A stretch of 64,000 nt of DNA from Tipula vernalis (Eukaryota > Arthropoda > Insecta > Diptera > Tipulidae). The notes under the pieces are model-generated. The model ran no database searches and was not told the origin of the DNA. It worked only from the letters and a program-made list of their open reading frames with translations. This document shows, piece by piece, positions 11,273-22,440 of this stretch (positions within the stretch are counted from its first letter, which is position 1; every line of letters begins with the position of its first letter). The stretch is from assembly GCA_958295665.1 (NCBI GenBank), contig OY282560.1, positions 274,214,177 through 274,278,176 of the forward strand. Reading direction: 5' to 3'. The position numbers were made by a program, and so were the translations under genes.

Positions 11273-12597
11273 TTATGTTGTATTTAATACATCTTTCCAT
11301 ACAACATTGCGCGTGTGACAAGGATTTTCAGGTGGTAACAGGACTTTCAAACTGCTTAGTCTCTTTACACGAGAAAAAGCAACGTAGAGCATTCCATGCA
11401 TAAATACAGATGTGCGCAAGTCGACAGCAACAAATTCAAAGGTTTGGCCTTGAACTTTATGTATGGTCATAGCGAATGCTGGTCTAACAGGAAATTGATG
11501 CCGTTGCATTGTACATCCAAGCTGACATTTACTTGAGTCAAGCGTTATTCGTGGAATATGCACTTCCCGGCCAGATTTTTCACCAGTTATTATATTTGCT
11601 ATGATGATATTATTGCAGAGCTCAGTTACAATCAGCCGCGTCCCATTACAGAGTCCTTCTGAGACATCCAAGTTGCGTAATAACATTATAATGGTATTTT
11701 TTTTCAACTTCAACTCATGTGATGGCAAATCAGAAATTTCGATTGTATTGAGGAATTCCGATGTGAACTGAAGTGCTCCTTCTGGTTGATCTTTTAGCGA
11801 GTCGTAGCTTAAATAAACTTTGTAGTCTCCGGGCAGTCTTTCTATAATCTCGGCGTTAATCTTATTTACATGTTTATTCAATGGCGCAAGTATTGTTCGA
11901 TCCTTCATACCCTCATAATTTCTATTCACGAGGCAGTCTCCGAATACTTCCTCGATTAAATTACCATTAGAAATTATTTGTTGTGTCAGTCTTATTTCGT
12001 CCATCTCATTTGTCGGAAGTTCCCCATTACCAAGTTGCAGCAAATATTTTGCAAAATCGGTCTGCTCGGGATCAACACGCATATTATCCACCAATGAGAA
12101 GAAAGTAAAGTTTTTCCATAGGCCACTTCTTTTAATTGACAAATCCAATAGTTCACTTCGATTTGCTCGAGGCTGCACGGGTAGACATTGGCGAAAATCT
12201 CCTCCTAAGACTACAGTTTTACCTCCAAATGGTAAATTCGGATCTCCAATTGCTCTTAACAGCTGATCCATATTGTGAAGTCCGTATTTTGGCAACATTG
12301 GTGCTTCATCCATAAAAAAAACGTCAACTTTGGCTAGTTCAGAGGCTTTACGTGATCCAGGTTTTATATTAGAAATTGAATCTGCAGTTAACGGCACCTT
12401 TAGACCAAAAGTCTTGTGTACTGTGCGTCCATTAGGTAGCAGAATCGACGCAATCCCGGTAAAGGCCATACACCTTACATTGTAATTTCGGCCACAAAGC
12501 AAGTGATACAGGGTTTTGTAGATGAAAGTCTTACCAGTTCCACCAGGTCCATCAATAAAAATACATTTTGACCCAGGGTTCGTACCTTGAAGTGTAT
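11273..12597 (-). CDS. Helitron protein, PIF1-type helicase region
   Basis: About 441 codons without lesions. Walker A is GPGGTGKT (DNA about 12530-12555); Walker B-like VDVFFMDEAPML follows at about 12305. GGDFRQCLPV is the PIF1 motif III, and FAMTIHKVQGQTF with VAFSRVKRL are the C-terminal helicase motifs. It ends NVVWKDVLNTT. This SF1B helicase would unwind donor DNA during rolling-circle transposition. The part is complete and undamaged, but in this copy it lies downstream of two stops. Confidence 0.9.
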
Positions 12598-12839
12598 CTA
12601 AAATGATATTTTTTTTTTATAAATTATTTAGCATAAAATTTATTTAATTTATTTAGTTTATATTTGATTAATAATTAAGTTGTTTTTTTATTGATGTTTT
12701 TGTTTATTTTATTATTAACTTTAACATTTATTTTATTTTCTGAAAACGGTATCAAAAAGTAGGGTAAATAATAAAATAATTAAATTAAAAATAAAAAAAT
12801 ATTAAAACGTTTAAACAATTAATTAAATTATGTATCTAC
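12598..12839 (-). other. Intron between Rep and helicase parts of the Helitron gene
   Basis: On the minus strand the donor is TTAG|GTAGAT at 12839 and the acceptor TTTTAG| at 12598. Removal leaves one base plus two, restoring codon phase and joining EIVRTVL to DTLQGTNPGSK, the expected lead-in to the helicase Walker A. The 242 bp are strongly AT-rich, unlike the flanking coding DNA. An AT-rich insertion is the alternative, but the exact phase match favours an intron. Confidence 0.75.
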
Positions 12840-15123
12840 CTAATACTGTACGCACAATTTCAATCTGCCTTCCTTCAAGAAGCGTATACATTTGCATTCC
12901 AATAGCAGTCGAATTATTGACGTTTAAAATTGGCTGATTTGGGTCATTCTCGTAATCATCAATATCATCCATACCGAATCGTTGCACCCAGGAACGAAAG
13001 TTTCTGCCTTCTGTAGCTTCAGTATTTAATTTATACGCGATAATTCGATAAGCTCGTTTGATTCCATCTTCGGCAGACCCACCATTTAGAATAGCTTCAC
13101 GAATATAATCTTCGGCCAAATCTTTTTTAAACATGTCCCACAGACGCTTCGGGTTTTCAGGAGAACCAAGAATAAGAATCTGTGTAAACAACATTCTCAT
13201 TGCTCTAGGCATCTTCGATAAGGCAGATTCTCGCAAACCTTCTATTCATTGTTGATCATCATATACAAGTCCTCGTGCCAGACAAGCTTGTTGGTACGTC
13301 ATATACGAAATACCATTAAATATTAAAAGATCTTCAAAACTTATTGGATTCTTAACATGAAATAACAGTAATCGTAAATGAAATAGTTCAGGTTGTGCAA
13401 CAAAATTGACAGTATGAATTCGGCCAATGACGCGCAAACGACGTGTTCTTTTTACCCATTCACTTGACCTACCCACCCATTTGAAGTGTTCGGGCATTTG
13501 CCAATAGTAGTGGTAAACCACTCCTTCGGGATTTTTATTCAATATACGAATTTCTTCTTCGCGTCTTAGTGCTTGATTATGTTGGAAATATGCGTCCAAG
13601 GTTGAATTCTTCAATCCGATGTCTGCTAAATCTTCTTGAGCCTGATCGATATTTGCGATTCTATATTGACCAGATAGATGGATATTTAATCGTTGAACAG
13701 CGTGGCTCTTTTTTTGTATTTCGTTACCTAATAATCGCCAGCATGCTTCTGGTGGAGTTATACATCTGCCTTCTACATAAGTGTCCGCTTCATTATAAAT
13801 CAATCTTCTTTGGCCCTCATCTATCCTGATAGAAGCGCAATCATGACCCTTATAGATATATTTATAAAGATATTTCACAGCACGAATACTTCCTACATAT
13901 TCAACATTGATATGACAATTATATTTTTTTAATAGATAAGCGTTATAGGGAGCCACATGGCGATTATCCATCGTTATTCGGCTGCCACTCATGTCCTTGC
14001 GGTAAACAGCATATTCATGTAAAAATTCAGGGCTGTGCGGATCTAACTTTGGATCGTAGCGACGTCGATACTTTGGCTTTTCATCATCTATTAGCGACGT
14101 AATTTGTTGGAAAGGCATAGGAAATGCAAAGCGGCATTTTACACGTCCATTCTTGTCGACCATACACGATAGCTCTCCGCAAGGATTATGAATCATCCAT
14201 TTTAATACTCGTTCACGCAATAATGAATCGTTATTGTCGGGAATTTCGGCTGAAATTAAGTCGTCAAGGTCTTCTGGATTAAAAATTTTGTCTTTAGGAT
14301 TCATAATCAACAACATGTGCATATGTGGTAGACCCCTCTTTTGAAATTCAAACGTCAACACATAAGCAGCAACCTTACCAAATATTTGATTTTTATCCAA
14401 TTCTTCTATGATATCATCAAATTTGAGCTTAGCAATTCTAGTAACGAGATCAGGCCGTTCTTGACTTAGTTGTTCAAAAGTTATACCATTATCGGCGACA
14501 ATACGAGTCGCTTCTTTTATTTCTGGCCAATTGGGATTGCAGCTCATAGTAATAAAAAATTCTGGCGACCCAAAACGACGAACAATAGCCATAGCATCTT
14601 CGAAGTGTTCAGTGTAGTACCGCGTTGATCCAGAGAAAGACGATGGTAGTATGATTTTCTCGCTAATTACAGCGTCCTTTTTTCTGGCCAGTTCGTTGAG
14701 AAAATTTGTAACTCCAGTGTATTGTTCAGCAAGAATCTTCTTTTGATTAGCCTTAATCCATTGGATACGATCACGTTCAACCCGAATGTAAGTATCAACG
14801 AGATACTGTTGGAAAAGTCCACCACCAAAATGTAAGGCATTAAAGTGAGTTTGACGTAAATCGAGGTCTGGTATAGCTGTTTCAGGCTGAAGGATCTTAG
14901 CATGTTGTGGCCGAAAGGCTATCCGATACTGTGCCAGTTCCTGTCGCGTAAGATGTGGGCGACTTGGGTACGGTTGTCGTAATTGCATATCAATTGAGAA
15001 ACCAAAGGTTCCTTTTGGGTAGAATAGCGGGTAAGTAAACGGTTCCACACGATTGTCGATATTTTTCAAAGTAATGACACGTTTACAGCGCTGGTGCACT
15101 ACCATTTCATTGTCCGGAATACT
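12840..15123 (-). pseudogene. Helitron protein, Rep (HUH nuclease) region and linker
   Basis: Rep motifs: FQKRGLPHMHMLLIM contains the metal-binding H-x-H (DNA about 14310-14345), and KYLYKYIYKGHD (about 13845-13880) carries the two candidate catalytic tyrosines, so this is a two-tyrosine HUH enzyme that nicks and joins single strands. SCNPNWPEI and GRIHTV are other family blocks. A TGA at 13246-13248 interrupts the frame, which continues as IEGLRESALSKMPRAMR and runs to TLLEGRQIEIVRTVL at the intron donor. The catalytic residues are intact. Confidence 0.88.
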
Positions 15124-16476
15124 TTAATCAGCATTAAGTGTGAGAACGGCACATACTTCGTTAGATAAGGGAACGTTAAATCGTCTATAATCGGCGCCTT
15201 GGGGCAATGTAAACAACAGCCGGATCTGTGGAGGCATTACTCCTTGTGCAACGGCATTCTGGTTAGTTTGTTCTTCTACTTCTCGCATCATCATATAGCC
15301 CTTAGCAAATTCATTCTGAGAACGAATAATTCGTTCTAGCACCTCCATAAGAGCATGGCTGACTCCATGATTGATAGGATGATCAAGTCGCTCGTTAATT
15401 GCGTGTTCAGAATCCAAAAAGTACATTTGACCATATTGTGGTCGTTCTGATTCACCTTGTGTGTTTTGTGTTGGATGAGCTGCTAAATTCATTTTGTGAT
15501 AAACTTGTCCGGCAGCAATAAAGCTATATATACCACAACTGTTGTTAGTACGATCATCGTTCACATTAAATGAAGCCAACGCAAAGCATGCATTTAAACT
15601 TCGGATTCGTTTGTGGAATTCTTCGGCGAGCGGATGGCATTTTAAAAAGATACGTATTAATTCGTTTGGGAATAATGGTGCTTCTAGTTCGATACGACCG
15701 TGTAAGCAGCAATCTCCAAAAGAGTTACGATCAGTTCGATTAGATACACGTTTTTGGAGAAAATGAAGCGCTCCACAGTGAATGCACGCAACGTCAAAAG
15801 AACCTAAGCTATGGTATGATACATCAGCTGTGACAGCACGCCGATAGGTCTGCAAATTATTTTCCAAATTTGTAACATATCTAGCATTACGACGGCGTTG
15901 TTCTTCCAACCGCTGTTCATGCCTTTCATTGGTTACATCTACCCGTTGATGACTTTCACGTTGCTGCCTGTGTTTAAGTCGCTGCACCCTTTGTTCATTT
16001 GTTTCATTGATCCGTCGTTGGGTTGCACGTTGTTGTAATTCATCAAGACGCTGTTCTCGCTGTTCATTTGTTTCGTTGAGCCGTCGTTGGGTTGCACGTT
16101 GTTGTAAGTCATCAAGACGCTGTACCCGTCGTTCATTTATTTCAGTGGCACGCAGTTTAAATGCATTTTGTTTAAGGCCTTCGAGTCGATTCGCATGTTC
16201 TACAGGAGTTTCAGCGAATCTTTTCTGTCTCTTTATTATATTATTTTCAGATTTTGCTTGTTCTGAATTGTGTTTTCCAATATCAGAGATCATTTTGATA
16301 CATTTTGTTTTAGCAGCTCGTAATGGTCTTGTATACATTAGATTATCTATTGGACTCACAGTTGCTCTTGATGGTCCTGGGTTATTTATACGCAGATTTA
16401 GTTCTTCGTTACTTACCAACGTGTTCTTTTTATTATTACTAAAATCTTCACGTTTCTTAGGACGTCCACCAGGCAT
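15124..16476 (-). pseudogene. Helitron protein, N-terminal region
   Basis: 450 codons from MPGGRPKKREDF, an AT-hook/nuclear-localisation-like start. Residues of about 110-190 form four degenerate repeats of about 24 residues with cores such as RATQRRINETNEQRVQRL (DNA about 15900-16140), charged and probably helical. A CIHCGALHF and CCLHG pair (residues about 230-255) looks like the Helitron zinc-binding motif. The region ends at an in-frame TAA followed directly by SIPDNEMVV in the same frame, the start of the Rep part, so this is a single gene with a nonsense mutation. Confidence 0.85.
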
Positions 16477-16562
16477 ATTTTATAAAGCTGTAGATAAATG
16501 TAACACAGTTTTAAGCTTCAGCCAACTTTAAAATCACACAACAATTTATATAATAAAAATAC

Positions 16563-17880
16563 TCATACAATCATTCGATATTTTCTTTTCATTTGTAACA
16601 ATGTTTTATACCACAGAAAACCATTTTTTGCGCACAAAAATATTTTTTTAACATGAATTAGAATAAAATAAAATCCCCGAAATATTCCTCTTCGGATCGC
16701 GGGGCGAGCCATAATCCTCGTAAAGTGAAAATTGATAGCCCTACCATCTACTTTTCCAATGGCAGAGGTCTCGTGACTAACAAAAACTGCGCACATCAAC
16801 ATCCCGCATGCGCGACATACTAGTATTAACGGAAACACATCATCTCTCAGAATATTTATAAGAACGAATTCTACTCCAAACACTACCAATTCGAACAAGC
16901 TTTCGAATTACACCGTTGACTGTGCATCTTTATTAATAACCACATACCGTACTAAAGCACAAAAAGTATGAAATGATGTATTCAAAATTTCACTTCCTAA
17001 CGAGCTTCTATGTTTAATCAATATCGCTCAAATGGATTTAGAAACCAAGATCTTCTTCGAAAATTTGTCAAACAAATGTGATGATATTCGCAATACACAT
17101 CCCCAGTACAAACTAATTATCATTCTCTTTGGTCCCAATCTGAATACTAAATTTTTTTCAAAAGGAGAAACCAAAGCTGCCAAACAAAATAAAGCTGCAC
17201 ACAAGAAATACAAGCACAACGATATTTCCTATAAGGAATACAGCACGATACGGAATAATTGCTAAAAAATCTGTAGTAAGGGAGTGAAACGAGAAGAAAA
17301 CATTGTAAGATTTAACGAAAAGGAGAAAAAAATATGCATAGTTTCACGTAAAAGTGGAAACGAATACAAATTTGTAACGAGAGATCATATCCCCGTGGAT
17401 TGTGACTTAATTCGTCTGCATAGTGTTCAAAAAAGTAATAACCTGAAATGGAACGAAAAACACGTCATTATTGCACTGACCAAATCAACATCCAAAAAAC
17501 TAGGTTTCTTCAATCGATGCAGAAGGTTTTTTAAGTCGCATAAAAATTCTCCAAATAAAAGACCTTCATCTGACCATGTAACGAATATTTCTGCCAACCC
17601 TAGACTTGCTCAACAACTAGACAGTTTACAGCACCGTAGGAATGTCGCAGAACTCTGTGTTTTAAAGATACGTGCATGGTAAATGCTCTGCAGAATTATT
17701 TGAGAAAATATTACCATTCGTTACGACCTATGTGCATTGGCTGTTCCTCTTGTTACCCTAGCTAGGGTAACAAGAGGAACAGCCAATGCACATAGGTTTA
17801 TGGTAAAATTACCAGAACCTCAAACTGAGGAAATTAAGCGTGAATTCATGTGTCGAACATCCATTAAGTGAAATTCGTGA
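16563..17880 (+). pseudogene. LINE ORF2 remnant with internal deletion
   Basis: Near 16810-16850 a frame reads DILVLTETHH, like an endonuclease block. From 17032 the frame runs through FFSKGETKAAKQNKAAHKKYK, the basic linker between endonuclease and RT. After a TAA at 17263-17265 it continues to KKLGFFNRCRRFF and LDSLQHRRNVAELCVL (about 17495-17670), typical of the C-terminus of non-LTR ORF2 proteins. TRGTANAHRF and KREFMCRTSIK follow to about 17875. The catalytic RT core is missing. The clade is not assigned, and the stretch 17284-17480 is not recognised with certainty. Confidence 0.55.
17726..17797. repeat. Perfect 72-bp palindrome, no spacer
   Basis: Left arm 17726-17761 is the exact reverse complement of 17762-17797, with centre CCCTAG|CTAGGG. 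The right arm reads in frame with the LINE remnant (TRGTANAHR), so the left arm is a secondary inverted copy that replaced or was inserted in LINE sequence. Confidence 0.97.
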
Positions 17881-18785
17881 AAACATTTAAGGCAGTTATC
17901 AGCATTATTTATCATACTTGAAGAAACAGAGATTATCATACTTGAAGGATCGCACATTGGGTGCGGAAGCTTTGACAGTTACGAGAAGTTATAGAACCGT
18001 CTATAAGTTTGGTCCGCACCCAATTTAAAACAACATTTAAAAAAAATATACAAAAATTAGTATTAAGAAAGAAAAGTTCAAAATAACGAAAAGCAGAAAA
18101 AATAATATATCTATAAGTAACAGTGTTGATGGCATTACCAAAACTTTCGCAATTGTATATATACAAGCCTTACTATTGCGATCATACGCAAACACACTCA
18201 AAGAATTTACCACAATTTTTTCATACAAATCGTATTATTTTTGTGGTTGTTTCAATTTTGTTGTTGTTCCGCTCGCACAATACTGATGTAGCACAGTACT
18301 GAATAGTGGTAAGAAATGTGTCGTATGTATTGATTAAGTTAGGCTTTGTATAAATATCGAAAGTTTTGGCATTACTGATATTCCGAAAAAAAAATTAAAA
18401 ATGCGTAAGAGGATTTCGAACTGACAACATTTCTAATAATGAATAACAAAGAAAAAACATCAATATATTATTTCCGGCTGAACAAGCACAGTAATAAATA
18501 TCGACTCTTGACTTTGTATTGACTAATCATACAGGATTGATTTATAATATAGAGACTCGTAATAAGCTCAATTCAGATCACATACCACTACAATTTGAAA
18601 CTAAATTAATAAAATTAGAAACTGCGCCGATGGTACGTTTGGCAATTAGAATCGAATTATAAAAAGCAGACGACATATAACAAAAACATTATTGAAAATA
18701 TAGTTGATATTGTCCTAAATTCAATTATTAACCAACTATACGAGTATTTATAATAAACAATTATTTGTTTTTAAATTTGTCTGTA
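17881..18785. other. AT-rich spacer with an 11-bp inverted repeat
   Basis: No gene seen. ATTGGGTGCGG (17956-17966) and CCGCACCCAAT (18014-18024) form an inverted repeat around a 47-base loop, possibly a decayed MITE or template-switch scar. Confidence 0.4.
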
Positions 18786-18992
18786 TTTTTTTTTTTTTCG
18801 CTGGCGCTACATCCCATATAGGGATTTGGCCGCCTCATGTGAGGATACGTAATCATTTTTTCTCGCGGATAATGATTGATTAATTCATTGTTCCTAAACC
18901 AGCCGTGACAGTTTTGTCACCCACCGGGAATCGAACCCGGGACCTCCGGAGCTTAATGCAAGCATTCTAACCACTGTGCCACCGGGGCGGCG
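18786..18992 (-). repeat. tRNA-derived SINE, minus orientation
   Basis: On the minus strand the head reads GCCGCCCCGGTGGCACAGTG, then GTTAGAATGC, then CCCGGGTTCGATTCCCGGTG. These are a good Pol III A box (GGCACAGTGGTTAG) and a perfect B box (GGTTCGATTCC) in tRNA-like spacing. A body with GGCGGCCAAATCCCTATATG follows, ending TAGCGCCAGCG plus an A-run. It pairs with the copy at 19449. Confidence 0.88.
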
Positions 18993-19448
18993 TTTGTTTG
19001 TAATGCTGTATTTAAATATTAACAGTATGCTATTTATAATTAAATATTATTATATTGTATAGTATTAGAAGTAATAATTTTCATATAACGGGCTTAGTCG
19101 AAGTGTACATTTACAAAATGAATTTAAAAACAGGAGGAAATTAAATTCTTTGTACCTAATGGATTTTAAAGATATTGAATATCTTAATTTTCCTGACCAA
19201 TAATTTAAGAAATATACTTTTAAAACCACAATTCAACTTACAATATGCGATTGAGCGACACAATATGCGATTTATTGAAAACTGAGCAAATTTCAAAATT
19301 ATCCATTAAATTGTGATGTTTATAATTATATTGTACATATATTATCCATTTAGTATGGTTAATCATCAAGTTTAACAGAATTAAATATTTAGATAATCTA
19401 TGTATTTAAATAATAAACACATTTTTCAGTTACACATTTAAATTCATT

Positions 19449-19652
19449 GCCGCCCCGGTGGTACAGTGGTTAGCATACTTGTTTTAACCTCCGGAGGTCC
19501 CGGGCTCGATTCTCGGTGGGTGAAAAATGTTCACGGCTGGTTAAGGTCAATGAATTAATCAATCATTATCATCCGCATGAAAATTCTGATTACGTATCCT
19601 CATTTGAGGCGGCCAAATCCATATATGGGATGTAGCGCCAGCGGAAAAAAAA
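19449..19652 (+). repeat. tRNA-derived SINE, plus orientation
   Basis: Same family as 18786-18992 in the opposite orientation, about 460 bp away. The head is GCCGCCCCGGTGGTACAGTG with B-box GGGCTCGATTCTCGG, one change away from consensus. The body and the tail GTAGCGCCAGCGG plus A-run match the other copy. Two SINEs facing apart in this way could fold into a hairpin if transcribed together. Confidence 0.88.
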
Positions 19653-21340
19653 TATATAAATTAATTTAAAAATAATTATTTATACACTTCTTAACTAGTT
19701 TCACAACGATTTAACACTATAATAATTCTCGCTATAAAAGTCGAATTTTAAGGCAAAAATAAATTAGTCAAAATCCTTCCATATAAAAAGTTAGTTACAT
19801 GTCGTAACTTATATTTACATATTAATAAAGTGTCATTAAAATATAATGTTTTAATGCAAAGTATAAATAAACATTGCACATTTCAGAATCTTTAAATTAA
19901 ATTAATACTAAAATAGCTACATAATGAATAATCTTATCGCTTCAAACAAATTAAATTTATTTGAAAAAACTTTTACTTACTTAATTTTAATACACTTTAT
20001 AAATAAAAAAATTCACATAAAATAAATATGAACTACTGTTAAAAATATTGTTTGTATATAATTGTCACTATTATAGCTATATGAAAGCTTTTACACAAAC
20101 TGACTGCGAGCTTATTTTTAATAAATAAAATGTTTAGCTATCACTGTCACTATTATATAATATGTTAAATATTAATTATTCAATTTATTTAAAGTTTTGT
20201 ATTTTATTTTATAATTTAACAATATATTTAATTACATTTTTTCATTTATATTTGTATAAGAATAAGAATAATAATAACACATCTCAATATTAAAGAATAT
20301 TGAAAATTAAACTGACGATGACAAAACATTTGAAATCTAACGAACATCTGAAATTATAATATTTGAAATAATCATCAAATACGAAGCAGAGTGCGTTTCA
20401 TGACATCCTTGCTCTATCAACATTATTCCGCAATTGACGATTGGATAAGTTGAGAAAGCACTACCTATCGGAAAAAAATGAAGCTGTTCACCCATAAGCC
20501 GATTTTTGTTTATATGGCGTTATATGGAAAAATTCATGATTTGAATTTAATATTTCTAAATTAAAATCGTAATATTTTGATAATATAGCGCATCTAATAT
20601 ATAGTTTGAAGTATGATTTTTGTATACCGAACGGAATATCCCATACTTTGTCATTTGAAATAGGGGAAATATATTGCTGAATATTGCATATATTTGTTGT
20701 AAATTAGAGTAACAGAATACAAGTTTAAAAATGAATTTCTCTATAAATTGATATATGAAATAAGTTTTTATTTTAAATACCATATTTTATTATAGTCATG
20801 TATTATTTATTTTATATAACCATTAAAAAAAATAATAATAAAATTTTAAATATAAGTTTTTTTTAACATGTAATAGTAATATAAACCATTATAGTGACGT
20901 CTTTAGATACTAATAAGGTTTATTAAAACAACAAGCATCATTTTCGTTCTAATAATTAGTCTTTTACCACTTTTATTAATATTTTAATGAAAATTCTTCT
21001 GCTTTTCCATAGTATATTTCAAAAGTTTGTGGGTGAGTTAATTTATTTTTTCTCCGCTAGAGCACACCCTACAATCGTCAATCGTTATCGTTCTATCATC
21101 ATCATCATCATCATATAACCAAAACACCAACACATATACATACATATATTGTTTTGCATTCTCTCAATTGTTTTTTTTTATTGTACCGTACGGTGTACAG
21201 TTAAAATAGATTTTGGTTTAGTACTTCGTTTTATGTTATGTACATACTTACAGACATTAGCAATTACACAATGTATGTAGATATTAGAAGCAACGAATTC
21301 TATTTGAAAACTCATACAAAATGTTAGAATATCCTTGAAA
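19653..21340. other. AT-rich spacer, no gene seen
   Basis: About 1.7 kb of very AT-rich sequence. It includes a short ATC repeat at about 21097-21114 and TACATA-type simple sequence near 21130. No coding frame, TIR or known repeat was recognised. Confidence 0.5.
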
Positions 21341-21479
21341 ATTTTGTGTTGTGTAAGTTTTACTTTTTATAGTTTATTTATTAGAATATAATATAATATT
21401 AGTTTTATTTTTAGCTTATATTTTATATTTCACCATACGCCACTCAATCATAATTAGCAAGGGATTTATTACCAAGCGG

Positions 21480-22425
21480 GCAAACAAATTTTGATACATA
21501 TTCCGAACTTCTCGAAATGGGTGCTGGAATATACTTCGGTATGGAGTTTCTAAGCGTAGTAGCTGGTGTCACGGCTAAAGATAAACATTTCAAAGAGGTT
21601 AAAAATCATTAAGACTAAAGTTATACTTAAGCGCGTTTTTTTATTCGCTCCGGATAGCTGCTATCGAGAGCCGTCATTTTTATACGCCTAAATTTAAATT
21701 TGACGCGCTATTTATTGGTAAACTAAACTTATTTAACATCAAACTATCATTTTTAATTCAATTGTTTAGCGAAAACTTGATATAAAAAATATTTGGCTCT
21801 ACCTATTTATACGGAGCGCTATCCGGAGCCACTTTTCATATGACGGCTCTCGATAGCAGCTATCCGGAGCGAATAAAAAAACACTACAACTTAATATCAA
21901 AATTCCGTAAAATGTTAAATACTTCTTCAGTACCACCACATTCTTTAGGCACATTTGGATTATTCTTGAGGCTGCCTGCATATTGAGATGTGCTACTGCG
22001 CAATAAAATAAAAGCACAATGCTGAGAGATGGCGAAAAAGTGAAATTTATAGTCTGTTGCTAACCTCATCACTCCCAACGCTACCATTTTAAGTATTCCG
22101 ATAATTATTGGATTGTTCATCTCTGACAACCGATGATGGTGTTGTTGATTGAAGTTGACGCGGTACATTTAGTTCTGAATTATTTGAACGTATTCACGCA
22201 TTCACAATTAAGTGGTTTGCAAACGGAAATTTCATCATAATTAAAAACTACCACTTGTAGCACTGGTGAGCAAATAATATTGTGCATTAAAGTCATGTAT
22301 ATTGGGCTAAAGGGCTTACTGGTTTTGTTACCGGATCCACCCAATAATCATGGAACGTTGAACAGGCGCTGCTACAACCAAAAACCGAAGAAGAACATGT
22401 TACAATACTATATGTCAAAATATTC
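21480..22425 (+). pseudogene. BIRC6/Bruce fragment, copy A
   Basis: Reads NTSSVPPHSLGTFGLFLRLPAY before a stop, then DVLLRNKIKAQC (about 21915-22020). It lacks part of the middle present in copy B, next to a 252-bp MITE insertion at 21633-21884. Multiple stops and small deletions. Recognisable only through copy B. Confidence 0.65.
21633..21884. mobile_element. MITE with 44-bp terminal inverted repeats
   Basis: The ends are TTTTTTTATTCGCTCCGGAT.. and ..ATCCGGAGCGAATAAAAAAA, and complementarity extends through GCTGCTATCGAGAGCCGTCA. It is inserted in BIRC6 copy A and absent from copies B and C. The length is 252 bp and no coding is present. Superfamily not assigned and target-site duplication unclear. 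Confidence 0.85.
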
Positions 22426-22440
22426 TTTAAAATTGTGTGT

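Larger units (their letters stand above)
11273..16476 (-). mobile_element. Helitron (rolling-circle transposon) coding region, nearly intact
   Basis: Read on the minus strand from ATG 16476 to the stop at 11273, the gene is one phase throughout: 3,637 nt, a 242-bp intron (12598-12839), then 1,325 nt, giving 1,653 codons plus stop. It contains an N-terminal zinc-binding region, a HUH Rep nuclease and a PIF1-type helicase in Helitron order. Only two in-frame stops interrupt it (TAA 15124-15126, TGA 13246-13248) and there is no frameshift. The exact 5' TC and 3' CTRR termini could not be fixed. Confidence 0.92.

Noticed and set aside
17932..18228. Minus-strand 60-76 codon frames
   Set aside because: Short AT-rich frames with biased hydrophobic composition; no start context or family.
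18786..18992. Functional tRNA gene
   Set aside because: A and B boxes are good, but the acceptor stem does not close and a 130-bp body with A-tail follows; SINE rather than tRNA.
21884..22168. Minus-strand frames such as MYRVNFNQQHHH across the BIRC6 copies
   Set aside because: Antisense shadows: the plus strand encodes the recognisable BIRC6 blocks in all three copies.
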